53,088 nucleotides of DNA from the NCBI GenBank assembly GCA_937974565.1, contig CALJWL010000038.1:1-53088 (forward strand), in the 5' to 3' direction. Position numbers and translations under genes: made by a program. Source of the stretch: an uncultured Arenicella sp. (GTDB taxonomy: Bacteria; Pseudomonadota; Gammaproteobacteria; Arenicellales; Arenicellaceae). The stretch's first letter is position 1, and the number at the start of each line of letters is the position of its first letter. The notes beneath the pieces were generated by a model. That model was not told the origin of the DNA. It was given only the letters and a program-made list of their open reading frames with translations, and did not search any database. Positions 9,486 to 19,281 of this stretch are shown piece by piece.

Positions 9486-9506
9486 TTTAAACGTGCGCTA
9501 AGCATC

Positions 9507-10415
9507 ATGCAAACCATACTGTTCATTATCGGTTTTTTCGTACTTGGCTTTGTCGCCAAAAAAGCACTCTACAGCCCTGCGTCCACGGTGAAATGGCTTA
9601 ATAACTACATCATCTACATCGCTATGCCCAGTGTCATTTTGATCAAAATTCCGGCGCTGACATTCAGCTCCGAAATGCTGATTCCTGCGGGCTTTTCGTG
9701 GGGTTGGTCGGTGGTCGGTGGCCTGTTGATTCTGTGCTTGTCGCGCGCCTTAAAATTTTCAAGGTCGTTAGAGGGCGCCACGTTGCTGCTGACCATACTC
9801 GGCAACACGTCGTTTTTGGGTTACCCCATGGTGCAAGCATTTTTTGACGATCAAGTGCTGACCTACGCTATTGTCTATGATCAACTGGGTAATTTCTTAA
9901 TGCTCAGTACTCTGGGTTTGATCATCATTGCGCTTTATTCGCCAAGAGAATCTGGCAATTCACTCAGCGTTAGCATGGTAGCTAAACAAGTGTTTAGTTT
10001 TCCGCCGTTTATCGCGCTGATGATTGCGGCGTTGCTACCCATCGACAATGCGGTAGCAATGGTCGAGCCTGTTCTCAACGTATTGGGGAAAACACTGATG
10101 CCGTTAGCCTTGATTGTGATTGGCTTGCAGTTTCAACCTCAATTATTACCCGAACACCGCTTGCCATTGGGCACCGCCATAGCCGCTAAAATGATTGTGG
10201 CGCCGGCCTTAGCCTACGCCCTTCTCATGGACAGCAAAATCGACATCTCGATTGCCCAAGCAACTGTATTTGAAGCCGCCATGCCCTGCATGATCACACC
10301 TGGGATCATGGCAATTCAGGCCGGTTTATCACCGCGTTTTTGCGCCACGCTACTTGGTTACAGCACTCTTTTTTCGTTTGCTTGGTTGCCGTTGGTCGCG
10401 TCAGTAATTACTTAA
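9507..10415 (+). CDS. AEC-family (auxin efflux carrier-like) transporter
   Basis: A 302-residue, strongly hydrophobic protein with about ten membrane segments in two repeats. The first segment carries LFIIGFFVLGFVAKK, and the repeated helix-breaking motifs typical of AEC carriers are present (for example LGNTSFLGYPMVQAFF and MPCMITPGIMAIQAG). AEC members move organic anions or amphipathic metabolites across the inner membrane. The substrate cannot be read from sequence. It may be translated from the uup transcript, since the gap is 21 nt. It converges on the NhaC gene. Confidence 0.85.
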   Translation: MQTILFIIGFFVLGFVAKKALYSPASTVKWLNNYIIYIAMPSVILIKIPALTFSSEMLIPAGFSWGWSVVGGLLILCLSRALKFSRSLEGATLLLTILGNTSFLGYPMVQAFFDDQVLTYAIVYDQLGNFLMLSTLGLIIIALYSPRESGNSLSVSMVAKQVFSFPPFIALMIAALLPIDNAVAMVEPVLNVLGKTLMPLALIVIGLQFQPQLLPEHRLPLGTAIAAKMIVAPALAYALLMDSKIDISIAQATVFEAAMPCMITPGIMAIQAGLSPRFCATLLGYSTLFSFAWLPLVASVIT

Positions 10416-10454
10416 GAGCCTGGCTTAGCTGCGCACCTGGAAGCCTATGGAAAT

Positions 10455-11882
10455 CTAAATTGCCAAAAGCCCCACGCCCATATACACCAACACAGTAAAG
10501 CCTCCGCACGCCAGCGCGTAAGGCAATTGCGTTCGTACGTGATCCAGTAAATCGCAACCCGCCGCCAACGACGAAACCGCCGTAGTGTCGGACACCGGTG
10601 AACAATGATCACCAAACACGCCACCACCCAACACTGCGGCCAACATTAACTCGGGCGGCAACCCTAAATTAATCGAGATGGGCATAGCAATCGGCACCAT
10701 CAACGCAAACGTACCCCAAGAAGTGCCGGTAGTGAACGACGCAAATGCGCCGGCGATAAAGACAATGGCAGGCACAATCCAAAGCGGCAGATAATCCGCC
10801 ACCAAACTCGCAATAAATTCGCCTGTACCCAGCTCGCGCACACTGGCCCCCAAACAAATGGACATAAACAGAATGGCCACCAAAGGCAATAATTCAGAGA
10901 TGCCTTTAAAACCCTGTTCCATCAGTTTTTTATGCGTAAACTTGGGCTGAGTAACCAACATAAAGAACGACACCAACGTGGCCAGTACAGTGGCGTAAAG
11001 CACCGATTTTCCACCGCTCCCAGCAAGAATTGCCTGCATCACCGTATGCGTCTGCACTTTACTTTGCAGTGTTTGTGAGCCGGTTAAGAACATAAAGCTG
11101 ACCATACCAATCACTAGCACAAGCAGCGGCACAAGCATGTCACGCGCTCGCCCCTCTAAAACGTGTTCTTCTTCAAGCTCGACAGCAAAGCTACCGGCAA
11201 CGTCGCAACGCGCTAAAGGCCCGTAAACGTTACCGGTCCACACGGTGTAGAACACCACGGCCAGCGTGGATATGGCATACACATTTAGCGCGGCGGCTCC
11301 TAACATCAAAGTTGCGGGCGTCTGACCTAACTCATAAGGTGCGATCAACCCCATCACAAACGCCCCCCACCCGTTAAGAAAAATCAATATGCAGATTGGC
11401 GCTGACGTGCTGTCAATAATGTAAGCCAACCGTTCTCTACTCATTTGAAACTTATCAAACAAACCTCGCGAAACAATACCGGCAGTTAGCACGCTTAGGT
11501 TTGATTCTAAAAAAACCACCACACCGGTCCCAAAAGTCATTAAACCGGTTCGCCGTGCATTGCTGGCCACACCGGTGCTAATCATTTTATGAACCGTTGC
11601 CTGCACGCCACCGGAAAAGCGCATGTAAGCTAACAACACACCAATCAACAAACTGAACAAAATTAAACGCGCATTGCCAGGCTCACTAAGTTTCGTTACC
11701 GCACGCTCAATGGTGGCGATAAAACTGCCCAACAAACTAAAGTGCCCGCTTTGAATGCCAAGCAACACCTCTGAAGTGAGTAGACCAAGCATTAAGGCTG
11801 AAACCACTTCTTTTCGCCAAAGCACGAAAGCTAAGGCCGTCAAAGGGGGCAGTAAACTAAGCCATTCAGGGAAATCGTTCAT
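10455..11882 (-). CDS. NhaC-family Na+/H+ antiporter-type transporter
   Basis: A 475-residue inner-membrane protein with 11-13 predicted helices. Family blocks include SFTTGTSWGTFALMVPIA, GGGVFGDHCSPVSDTT and LFSLLIGVLLAYMRFSGG. These match NhaC/arginine-ornithine-type antiporters, which exchange Na+ or an amino-acid-derived substrate for H+. A hydrophilic cytoplasmic loop of about 40 residues (around 225-260) is rich in acidic residues. The gene lies 76 nt downstream of metC on the same strand and might be co-transcribed with it, but exact substrate is undetermined. Confidence 0.85.
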   Translation of the reverse strand: MNDFPEWLSLLPPLTALAFVLWRKEVVSALMLGLLTSEVLLGIQSGHFSLLGSFIATIERAVTKLSEPGNARLILFSLLIGVLLAYMRFSGGVQATVHKMISTGVASNARRTGLMTFGTGVVVFLESNLSVLTAGIVSRGLFDKFQMSRERLAYIIDSTSAPICILIFLNGWGAFVMGLIAPYELGQTPATLMLGAAALNVYAISTLAVVFYTVWTGNVYGPLARCDVAGSFAVELEEEHVLEGRARDMLVPLLVLVIGMVSFMFLTGSQTLQSKVQTHTVMQAILAGSGGKSVLYATVLATLVSFFMLVTQPKFTHKKLMEQGFKGISELLPLVAILFMSICLGASVRELGTGEFIASLVADYLPLWIVPAIVFIAGAFASFTTGTSWGTFALMVPIAMPISINLGLPPELMLAAVLGGGVFGDHCSPVSDTTAVSSLAAGCDLLDHVRTQLPYALACGGFTVLVYMGVGLLAI

Positions 11883-11958
11883 GTTATTGCCTTAGGGCGT
11901 TGAGCATTAATGTGCAAATATAGCGCGTTAAATAAGACGTTCGCGTCACCAAAACCAC

Positions 11959-13137
11959 CTAAAGGTGAGCCTTGAATACTCGCAAACCTCGTTCAAGGTC
12001 CTCTAACAAATCGGCCGTGTCCTCAAGGCCAATATGCACACGCACGACATGACCACTGCCTTTCCACTGGGTTGCTGTTCTTTGTCGCGAGAAGTCGTTG
12101 GCGCTCAAAATAAGGCTCTCATACCCACCCCAAGAAAAGCCCATCTTAAAATAAATCAGGCTGTCCAACATGGCTGTCATTGCGGCTTCATTAGTGGTGT
12201 TAAGCACAAACGAAAACAAGCCATTGCCACCACTAAAATCGCGAGCGTAATTCTCGTGCCCTGGACAACTGGCGAACGCTGGATGACGAACATGATCAAC
12301 AATATCTTGATCAAACAACCACTGCGCGATTTCAATGGCTGAATGGTGGTGGTGGTGCATTCTAACAGGCAAGGTCCTTAAGCCGCGCAACGTGGTATAG
12401 CAATCGTCAACCGAGGCACACTGACCTAATTCATATGAATTTCTCTGCAGTTGCCGCCACGCTCTATCACTGGCACTGGCAACGCCTAACATGACATCCG
12501 AATGCCCGCTCAAATATTTAGTTGCCGAATGGATAGAAATATCCACCCCAACAGTCAGCGGCCTGAAATTATAAGGAGTTGCGTAGGTGTTATCGATCAT
12601 CGTAACAATACCCTCATCAGCCCTTTTTGCAGCAGCAACAATCGCGGGCACGTCTTGAACTTCCATGGTCCAACTGCCTGGAGACTCCAAAAAAATTACC
12701 TTGGTATTCGGCTTAATGAGTTGTTTAATTTGTTCGCCAACCAGCGGGTCGTAGTAATCTGCTTCAACACCGATTCTGGCCAATATGCCATCCACAAATT
12801 CACGGGTAGGTTCGTAGACTGAATCCACCATCAACAAATGATCGCCCGCTGATAAAAAAGACAGCAAACTTGAAGTAATAGCCGCTGTGCCGCAAGGGTA
12901 TACATAACACCCCGCCGCACGCTCTAAGTCACACATGGCCTGTGTGAGGGCAAACGTGGTGCTGGTACCTCGACGACCGTAATACTCAACACCGTCGTCA
13001 CGACCTTGAGCCGCTTTGCTCAACTCATCGACTGAGTCAAACACAATGGTGGATGCTCGCACTAGCTTAGGGTTTACCGCCGCGCCGGTAAATTGCTTGT
13101 CGCGGCCAGCATGGATCAGCTTGGTATTCTTTTTCAT
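11959..13137 (-). CDS. metC: Cystathionine beta-lyase (Cys/Met metabolism PLP enzyme)
   Basis: A 392-residue PLP enzyme that cleaves cystathionine to homocysteine, pyruvate and ammonia in methionine synthesis. Family features are ETPGSWTME-like LESPGSWTME, the TMIDNTYATPYNFRPL block and the PLP-lysine segment SIHSATKYLSGHSD. The N-terminal TKLIHAGRD is standard. A run of five consecutive histidines stands at about residue 257 (VRMHHHHHSA), where other members have RLRQH. It begins 6 nt after the DMT transporter gene, so the two are translationally close. Related gamma-lyases cannot be fully excluded. Confidence 0.88.
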   Translation of the reverse strand: MKKNTKLIHAGRDKQFTGAAVNPKLVRASTIVFDSVDELSKAAQGRDDGVEYYGRRGTSTTFALTQAMCDLERAAGCYVYPCGTAAITSSLLSFLSAGDHLLMVDSVYEPTREFVDGILARIGVEADYYDPLVGEQIKQLIKPNTKVIFLESPGSWTMEVQDVPAIVAAAKRADEGIVTMIDNTYATPYNFRPLTVGVDISIHSATKYLSGHSDVMLGVASASDRAWRQLQRNSYELGQCASVDDCYTTLRGLRTLPVRMHHHHHSAIEIAQWLFDQDIVDHVRHPAFASCPGHENYARDFSGGNGLFSFVLNTTNEAAMTAMLDSLIYFKMGFSWGGYESLILSANDFSRQRTATQWKGSGHVVRVHIGLEDTADLLEDLERGLRVFKAHL

Positions 13138-13143
13138 AACGCG

Positions 13144-14070
13144 TTAATTGCTCTGAATCACGGCTTTTAGTCGTCGTTTAACAAACTGTTGTAGCAGTAA
13201 ACCCACAACAATGAAACTTAAACCAATTACTGTACTTGAAAGAATAGCCTCGCCTAAGAAAAACGCGATGAAAAACAAGGACAAGAACGGCGAGATAAAG
13301 ATTAAATTTGCCAACTGCGCGGTGTTGTCAGCTCTTTTCATCGCTGATAACCAAAGAATAAACGCCAAGCCCATCTCCAGTAAGCCAACATAAACACCAC
13401 CCACCCATGCTTGCCAAGGGCTGGCAAGCAAATTGAACTCGCCGCGGCAAACGGCAATCAGCATAATGAATGGCAATGCAATAATAAAATTCAAACATAA
13501 ACCAAGCACGGGCTCTCGTTTGTCTCTTTGATTGAAAATCCAATACATCGACCACACCACGGTACTTAACACCGCCAAGCTAACGCCAAGCACGCTAGCA
13601 AACTGCAGATCAAACAAATGTCCGCGAGTGGCAATAATGCAAACGCCAATATAACAAACGGCCCCCGCAACGCAATCATACCAATGCAGCCGTTGTTTTA
13701 ATAAGGGCACAGCCATAAATGTCATTACGATTGCCCAACTGTAATTTATTGCTTGCGCTTCCTGAGCGGGCAATAAGTCGTACGCCCAAAACAACAATAA
13801 ATAATACAAAACGGGATTAAGCAAACCAAACACAAGCGAATCAACATAAACCCGAACAGGTTGACGCCATAACTCAGCCAGCCGTCCCTGAAGCAACAAG
13901 ATCAACATCAAAAAAACCGTCGAGGTAAATGAGGCAAGCAAAATCAATTGCACTGGGCTCATATAAGCCAAGCTCAGCTTAAATGCCGTGGCCACGGTAG
14001 ACCAACATAAAACCGTAGCCATGCCGAATAACACAGCTACTTTTTGTGATTTTGGGGGTTCGTTTATCAC
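13144..14070 (-). CDS. DMT-superfamily (EamA) transporter
   Basis: A 308-residue protein with about ten membrane helices in two EamA repeats. The N-terminal helix has the family pattern VLFGMATVLCWSTVATAFK, and a typical short loop ends each repeat. Members export metabolites such as amino acids. The 6-nt gap to metC suggests one transcript, and hence possibly export of a sulfur amino acid or of its precursors, which is inference from position only. The C-terminus is basic (KRRLKAV). Confidence 0.85.
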   Translation of the reverse strand: MINEPPKSQKVAVLFGMATVLCWSTVATAFKLSLAYMSPVQLILLASFTSTVFLMLILLLQGRLAELWRQPVRVYVDSLVFGLLNPVLYYLLLFWAYDLLPAQEAQAINYSWAIVMTFMAVPLLKQRLHWYDCVAGAVCYIGVCIIATRGHLFDLQFASVLGVSLAVLSTVVWSMYWIFNQRDKREPVLGLCLNFIIALPFIMLIAVCRGEFNLLASPWQAWVGGVYVGLLEMGLAFILWLSAMKRADNTAQLANLIFISPFLSLFFIAFFLGEAILSSTVIGLSFIVVGLLLQQFVKRRLKAVIQSN

Positions 14071-14136
14071 GGCATCTAAAATGGTAGAAAGCTTGCGATG
14101 GTTAATGCACCATGGCCGTTACGGCCTCACTCAAGG

Positions 14137-14490
14137 TTAGACAGATCGCTCAATAATAACGCCCACATGCTTAACCCCAGACACGGCAGGGCCTTTATCG
14201 AGCTTAATTCGAACCCAACTTGTATCAAACTCGTGCAGAATCAGCTTGGCTAACCTCTCGGCCAACGTTTCTATTAACTCAAACTGATTGCTTCGTGCAA
14301 ACTCTTGCACTCGCTCGGCGATGGCTTGATAGTCCAGCGCATCACGTAAATCGTCATTTTCAGCTGATTTTACGTTGTTAGTGGCTAAATCAATGTCCAG
14401 CACAAGCGTTTGGGTTATGTGTTTCTCCCACTCCCACACCCCGATGATGCACTCGCATGTTAGACCATGTAAATAAACTATATCCGTCAT
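14137..14490 (-). CDS. folB: Dihydroneopterin aldolase
   Basis: A 117-residue enzyme of folate synthesis that converts 7,8-dihydroneopterin to 6-hydroxymethyl-dihydropterin and glycolaldehyde. The start DIVYLHGLTCECIIGVWEWE holds the conserved IIGV.EWE block, the middle has DYQAIAERV, and FELIETLAERLA carries the catalytic/binding glutamate. Length is normal. It is divergent from plsY, as in E. coli, supporting both assignments. The DMT and metC genes follow on the same strand after 66 nt. Confidence 0.95.
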   Translation of the reverse strand: MTDIVYLHGLTCECIIGVWEWEKHITQTLVLDIDLATNNVKSAENDDLRDALDYQAIAERVQEFARSNQFELIETLAERLAKLILHEFDTSWVRIKLDKGPAVSGVKHVGVIIERSV

Positions 14491-14668
14491 ATCGACTCGG
14501 CAAATTGGCTAGGGCAGATCCGTAGAAAATGAAACAGAGGAAGTTAGATCGCAGACTTTCCGGTCTCAATTTCTACTCAGCTGACCTGTAATTAGTTCGA
14601 ACTTTGTTAACACTCTCATAGTAAACTATCGCGGTTTCGCTGATAACTCTTTTTGTATTGGGTCGTTT

Positions 14669-15298
14669 ATGTCTGACTTGCTTTCTCAAACCCCAGCCGT
14701 GCTTTGGCCCGTATTGGGCTATTTGTTTGGTTCAATTTCAAGCGCTGTGATTGTGTCTAAACTGTTTCGTCTGGATGACCCACGTAACGTTGGCAGTGGC
14801 AACCCTGGTGCAACCAACGTACTGCGTTCAGGGAACAAGTTTGCCGCCGTATTAACCTTATTAGCGGACGTACTCAAAGGCGTGGTGCCCGTCTTGCTGG
14901 CCAAACACGCTGGCGTCAATAACCCAATCATTGCCTGTGTGGCGATCGCCGCGTTTATGGGGCATTTGTACCCTCTGTTTTTCGGTTTTAAAGGCGGAAA
15001 AGGTGTGGCTACAGCGATTGGTGTTTATGGCGCTCTTAGTTGGAAGTTGCTTGCTGTATTTGCTCTGGTTTGGATGGTTACCGCCGCCATATCTCGCTAT
15101 TCTTCTTTAGCCGCACTGATCGCCAGCGCGGTGACCGGTTTGGCCGCTTTCGCAATCTTTAACCAAGCCTCACAGTTACAGCTAATTGGTGCGGTATTTT
15201 GGATTGTGGCGTTTACGTTTCAACGCCACCGGGAAAATATTGAGCGCCTTAAGGCCGGTGCTGAACCGAAAATAGGCCAGAAGAAGAAAGACGCTTAA
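14669..15298 (+). CDS. plsY: Glycerol-3-phosphate acyltransferase PlsY
   Basis: A 209-residue inner-membrane acyltransferase that moves the acyl group from acyl-phosphate to glycerol-3-phosphate, giving lysophosphatidate. The three family motifs are visible: GSISSAVIVSK then RNVGSGNPGATNVLR, and GHLYPLFFGFKGGKGVATAIG, followed by SRYSSLAAL. About five membrane segments are present. It lies divergent from folB across a 178-nt gap that should hold both promoters, an arrangement shared with E. coli. Confidence 0.96.
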   Translation: MSDLLSQTPAVLWPVLGYLFGSISSAVIVSKLFRLDDPRNVGSGNPGATNVLRSGNKFAAVLTLLADVLKGVVPVLLAKHAGVNNPIIACVAIAAFMGHLYPLFFGFKGGKGVATAIGVYGALSWKLLAVFALVWMVTAAISRYSSLAALIASAVTGLAAFAIFNQASQLQLIGAVFWIVAFTFQRHRENIERLKAGAEPKIGQKKKDA

Positions 15299-15366
15299 TG
15301 CCTACCATTGTTCCGAGGTAAATTAAGGCTGGGTTACCTTCGATAACAGACATTACCTAAATTGAG

Positions 15367-16284
15367 CTAAGTCTCTTGAGGCCCTACGTTAGATTGTCGG
15401 CATTTGGGGTCTAATGCAATCTCACCCTCGCTCACGATATTCAAATAGGTCTGAATACTGTGGTAACACAAGACACTGCGCTTAATGTGATCGTAATTGT
15501 GCGAGTTAATTTCAAGCTCGTGTTCCACATGCCTAAACTCTAGTGACTCAGGTGGAACCCGTGTAACGATATCCGGCCGATTCAAAATGCGGGCCGAATT
15601 TAAAATGTTACTGTTAAACGAGTTAACGAAGCTTTTATCGCCCGTCAGTGGGGATGCGTACGTCAGCAATTTGACTGTTTCAGCGTAACCTGAGGTGGCG
15701 ATATCAAAGGCCAGCAGCGTTGCCAATGAAGAGCCTAAGCTGTGTCCAACGACAATCACTCTTTTTAATTTACCCAAACTTACCAAGTAATCATCAATGA
15801 AAAGAGTGTTAATGGTGTCTGGCGTAGCCACTTTGAAACTGCTGAATACTTCCTTAAAGCCAAGTTCAACATTGCCATAAGCTCGATTATTGTTATACGA
15901 TGTCTTGAAAAATTTGGCATCGGCCACCCATTCGTGAACGTCACTGGTGCCACGTATCGAGATAACCAAAGTCCTTGTTTGCCCTTTTTGCCACGACAAA
16001 TGACCGTAAAATTCATCTCTTTTTTCACGCCTGTTATCACGGGCCACCAAGTTGGCAAACGGCGTATACCCTCCAACAAATTCGCTGGGAAAAGGAGGGT
16101 TATAAACATCGCTTGCACCATCGAACTGTTTGTAAGCCACGGCCACCAAACGCCCCAAATTGATGACCTCTTTTTTTGTGAAGTCTACCGAATCTAATGC
16201 ATCAATAGTTATCGGGTTGGTTCCTTCAAAATGACAAGCGGCCGTAAAACTTACTACGATGGCGATCAACAATGTTTTGAACAT
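15367..16284 (-). CDS. Class 3 lipase-like lipoprotein
   Basis: An alpha/beta hydrolase predicted to be lipid-anchored. I place the start at the ATG at 16284, which has a good AAGGA ribosome site 6 nt upstream. This exposes the signal peptide MFKTLLIAIVVSFTAAC, where TAAC is a lipobox. The nucleophile elbow is VGHSLGSSLATLL. A candidate Asp is in RPDIVTRVP and a His near the end in YHSIQTYL, the class 3 lipase layout. It probably hydrolyses acylglycerols or phospholipids in the envelope. It sits between plsY and tsaD, where E. coli has no such gene, so it is a lineage-specific insertion. Confidence 0.75.
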   Translation of the reverse strand: MFKTLLIAIVVSFTAACHFEGTNPITIDALDSVDFTKKEVINLGRLVAVAYKQFDGASDVYNPPFPSEFVGGYTPFANLVARDNRREKRDEFYGHLSWQKGQTRTLVISIRGTSDVHEWVADAKFFKTSYNNNRAYGNVELGFKEVFSSFKVATPDTINTLFIDDYLVSLGKLKRVIVVGHSLGSSLATLLAFDIATSGYAETVKLLTYASPLTGDKSFVNSFNSNILNSARILNRPDIVTRVPPESLEFRHVEHELEINSHNYDHIKRSVLCYHSIQTYLNIVSEGEIALDPKCRQSNVGPQET

Positions 16285-16408
16285 GATGTGTCCTTGTAAT
16301 TTTAATGAGTTAAATAGTCCACTGAACACTTAAGATATACGTTAAATTATGCGGTTTTATCTAATTGAGGCAAATACAATCAATCAGAATTAAGGCTTCG
16401 GGCATTAA

Positions 16409-17425
16409 TTAGAGTGCTGGCAATTCTTCTATAGACCAACGAGGCTTAACCTGAAAACTTAAATCCGTATTGGCTTGATGCAATCGTTGCGCACCGGCGT
16501 AGGCAATCATGGCACCATTGTCGGTACAAAATTCAATCCTTGGATAGAACAACTCACCGCCCAGATCACTCATCATAATTTCGAGCTGCTGACGCAATCG
16601 TAAATTGGCGCCCACTCCACCCGCAATAACCAACTTTTTAGAATCGGTTTCTTTAAGTGCGCGCTTGCATTTAATGCACAGTGTATCCACGGCCGCGTCT
16701 TGAAAAGCATAAGCAATATCCGCGATGGTTTGCTCGTCCAATAGCGCTTTTTCTACCGTATTAAGTGCAAACGTTTTTAAACCAGAAAAGCTGAAATCCA
16801 TGCCCGGGCGATCAATCATTGGCCTTGGAAATTTAAAACGCTTTGGGTCACCTTTTTCCGCAACTCTAGACACAGCGGGCCCGCCAGGATAGCCAAGCCC
16901 AAGTATCTTAGCCGTCTTATCAAAGGCTTCACCAACGGCGTCGTCTAAGGTCTCTCCCAAGATGGTGTACTGCCCAACGCCCGTCACTTGCGCCAAAAGT
17001 GTGTGACCACCGGAAACCAACAAAGCCGTAAACGGGAATTCTGGTGCCCGCTCCTCCAACATTGGAGCCAATAGATGCCCTTCCATATGATGAACCCCAA
17101 TCGCCGGCACGCCCCATGAAAAAGCCAAACCTTTGGCAACCGCGCTGCCCGCCAATAGGGCACCGGCCAAACCTGGCCCACAAGTATAAGCAACGGCAGT
17201 GATACTATCGCTGTCGCAAGCCGCCTGCGCCAGCACAGCGTCCACCAATGGAATAACTTTACGGATATGATCTCTGGCAGCCAGCTCTGGAACCACACCA
17301 CCGTATTCTTGGTGCGTCTTTATCTGCGAATAAAGGGCGTGCGCAAGTAATCCGCGATCGGAATCATAAATGGCAACCCCTGTGTCATCGCACGAGGTTT
17401 CAATACCGAGAACTCGGTCTGTCAT
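16409..17425 (-). CDS. tsaD: tRNA threonylcarbamoyladenosine transferase TsaD
   Basis: A 338-residue ASKHA-fold enzyme that, with TsaB and TsaE, transfers threonylcarbamoyl to A37 of ANN-decoding tRNAs. The opening [17 protein letters not shown] and the metal-binding [10 protein letters not shown] are diagnostic, and VSGGHTLL and [13 protein letters not shown] complete the nucleotide site. Length matches the family. It is divergent from rpsU across 288 nt, as in E. coli. Confidence 0.97.
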   Translation of the reverse strand: MTDRVLGIETSCDDTGVAIYDSDRGLLAHALYSQIKTHQEYGGVVPELAARDHIRKVIPLVDAVLAQAACDSDSITAVAYTCGPGLAGALLAGSAVAKGLAFSWGVPAIGVHHMEGHLLAPMLEERAPEFPFTALLVSGGHTLLAQVTGVGQYTILGETLDDAVGEAFDKTAKILGLGYPGGPAVSRVAEKGDPKRFKFPRPMIDRPGMDFSFSGLKTFALNTVEKALLDEQTIADIAYAFQDAAVDTLCIKCKRALKETDSKKLVIAGGVGANLRLRQQLEIMMSDLGGELFYPRIEFCTDNGAMIAYAGAQRLHQANTDLSFQVKPRWSIEELPAL

Positions 17426-17713
17426 AGCTTAACTCTGTTGCAACTGAAAAGTGGGTGTCTGTAGGCAATTGATTTTCGCCTCTAACGTAGAAGGAGGTCG
17501 AAGAAATCGATTTTCAAAAGCGCAATACGGGTTCGGCCAGCGCGTCACGGTGACTGAGCGAAAAGCCTGCAAATAAAGGCTTGAGCGGACATAAAACACG
17601 CTAATTTATCGCGCCCAAGTATATACAAATGAATATTAAAGAGCTAGAATCGCGCACCCTGAGCATGGAATCTCCTGCTCTACGAACAAATTTTGTAACA
17701 ATATTAGACAGTT

Positions 17714-17929
17714 ATGCCACAAGTTAAAGTTAAAAACGACGAGCCATTTGACGTCATCTTACGCCGCTTTCGCCGCTCTTGCGAAAAAGCTGGTATTTTC
17801 ACTGAAATGCGTCGTCGCGAGTTCTATGAAAAACCAACGTCAGTTCGCAAGCGAAAAACGGCGGCGGCGAAAAAGCGTGAAATGAAACGTGCGTCTCGCG
17901 GCCGTATTCGTACAACTCGCCTGTACTAA
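17714..17929 (+). CDS. rpsU: 30S ribosomal protein S21
   Basis: A 71-residue, very basic protein with the standard S21 sequence features ([20 protein letters not shown] and a lysine/arginine-rich C-terminus ending RTTRLY). S21 helps initiation by contacting the anti-Shine-Dalgarno region of the 30S platform. Its own start lacks any clear Shine-Dalgarno, which is seen for rpsU in some bacteria. It begins the remains of the rpsU-dnaG-rpoD cluster and is followed after 41 nt by yqeY. Confidence 0.97.
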   Translation: MPQVKVKNDEPFDVILRRFRRSCEKAGIFTEMRRREFYEKPTSVRKRKTAAAKKREMKRASRGRIRTTRLY

Positions 17930-17970
17930 GCGTTACGCTAGGCACTTAAGGTTCTGAAAAGGAATATTAA

Positions 17971-18414
17971 ATGTCTCTGAAAGAGCAAATTTTAGCGGAC
18001 ATGAAAACCGCGATGCGTGATAAGAACGCGTCACGGCTGGAGTCTATTCGCATGCTGCGTGCCGCCATACAGCGCGTGGAAGTTGATGATCAGAAAGACG
18101 TAGACGATGCACAAGTTCTTGCCATCGTCGAAAAGCAGATCAAGCAATCTAAAGATGCCATCACACAGTTCACCAAGGGCGATCGACTTGATTTGGCCGA
18201 CAAAGAGCAAGTGCATGTCGACAACCTTATGGGTTATCTGCCAGAGCAACTGAGTGACGAGGAAGTCTCTGACATGGTGGCTGCGGCCATTGACAGTACT
18301 GGTGCCGAGTCCATGAAAGACATGGGCAAGGTCATGGGCATCTTAAAAAGCCAACTTCAAGGCAAGGCCGACATGGGCAAAGTGAGCGGAATCATCAAAG
18401 CCAAGCTTTCTTGA
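17971..18414 (+). CDS. yqeY: GatB/YqeY domain protein
   Basis: A 147-residue protein that is a free-standing version of the tRNA-binding tail domain of GatB. Typical blocks are LKEQILADMKTAMRDKNA, LRMLRAAIQ-like SIRMLRAAIQRVEV, and the C-terminal GKVMGILKSQLQGKADMGKVSGIIKAKL. A good AAGGA site precedes the start. It commonly sits next to rpsU in proteobacteria. Its exact job is not established. A strong terminator follows at 18465. Confidence 0.92.
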   Translation: MSLKEQILADMKTAMRDKNASRLESIRMLRAAIQRVEVDDQKDVDDAQVLAIVEKQIKQSKDAITQFTKGDRLDLADKEQVHVDNLMGYLPEQLSDEEVSDMVAAAIDSTGAESMKDMGKVMGILKSQLQGKADMGKVSGIIKAKLS

Positions 18415-18464
18415 ACCCAACCCAGATAGCCCGCTTTTAATAAAGCAATGCCGCCGGTGATCTC

Positions 18465-18499
18465 AAGGCCGTAAAGCACACTGCTTTTACGGCCTTTTT
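18465..18499 (+). terminator. Rho-independent terminator after rpsU-yqeY
   Basis: An inverted repeat with arms GGCCGTAAA...TTTTACGGCC and a GC-rich base is followed by five T residues. It lies 50 nt after the yqeY stop and would end the rpsU-yqeY transcript before dnaG. Confidence 0.85.
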
Positions 18500-18536
18500 A
18501 GTTTGAGCTTTTCTAAGCTGCTTCTAACTAAGCCTA

Positions 18537-19052
18537 TTACTTAGGCCTAGCCAAAACGATCTCGATTTCTATTAACATTCCTGGCCCGCCTGCCAAACCG
18601 GCAATTTGCACCGCTGAACGCGCTGGCAGATTCGGTTGCTCTGGCGTGCCAAAATATTGAGTATAGGCTCTCATAAAGCCAGCAAAATCCATCTTGCCTT
18701 CCAACTCGGGGTCACCCACTAAAAATACCGTCATTTTAATGACGTCTTTAAAACCAAGCCCCATGTCTTCTAATGACGCGTTTAGTTTTTTAAACACGTT
18801 GTGGGCCTGCGTTTCAGTATCGCCATAATAAGCACGACTGCCCTTTTCTTCACTTGGGTTTGCCGCACTTGGCACATGGCCGCTGTGGTAAATTAGGTCC
18901 GTGCCAGCTTTGACTTCCACCGCACGCGCAATTGGAAACGTACTGTTATTGGGCAACGCATAGCGTTTAACCTCATCAGCCCAAATCAGCGTTGAACATG
19001 AAGCCAAAATCGCCATCGCAACAATGGGCAAGGTATAAGATAATCTAATCAT
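18537..19052 (-). CDS. Exported RidA-family protein
   Basis: A 171-residue protein with an N-terminal export signal (about residues 1-25) followed by a complete RidA/YjgF domain. The signal contains LASC at residues 16-19, so it could be a lipoprotein. The domain has the family arginine in LPARSAVQIAGL, which in cytoplasmic RidA binds the imine or keto-acid carboxylate, and a glutamate in IEIEIVLARP. Cytoplasmic RidA deaminates reactive enamines; the substrate of periplasmic members is not known. It is encoded opposite to and between yqeY and dnaG, so it splits the usual macromolecular-synthesis operon. Confidence 0.82.
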   Translation of the reverse strand: MIRLSYTLPIVAMAILASCSTLIWADEVKRYALPNNSTFPIARAVEVKAGTDLIYHSGHVPSAANPSEEKGSRAYYGDTETQAHNVFKKLNASLEDMGLGFKDVIKMTVFLVGDPELEGKMDFAGFMRAYTQYFGTPEQPNLPARSAVQIAGLAGGPGMLIEIEIVLARPK

Positions 19053-19281
19053 AATGTGTTTGACGGAGCGTGTGACATTTCGTTCGGCTGTTAGAATACA
19101 ACAAGAGCTGTCAATGATTTATTGTCAGACTAAAATAGCCACTTTGTGCAATTAGGTTCCATTGCCTCTCACCCATTGTTAACGATTGTTCGTTAGAACA
19201 ATCAAGCGTCACATTTTTTGCCGCGTTTCTGGCAAAATGAAGACATAATCTGGATTGAAAATAAACCATTAACAGACCCCA

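Noticed and set aside
12340-12375. Run of histidines in MetC as a cloning tag or artefact
   Set aside because: It is internal, in frame, in a conserved helix region and encoded by ordinary chromosomal sequence, so it is a natural variant.
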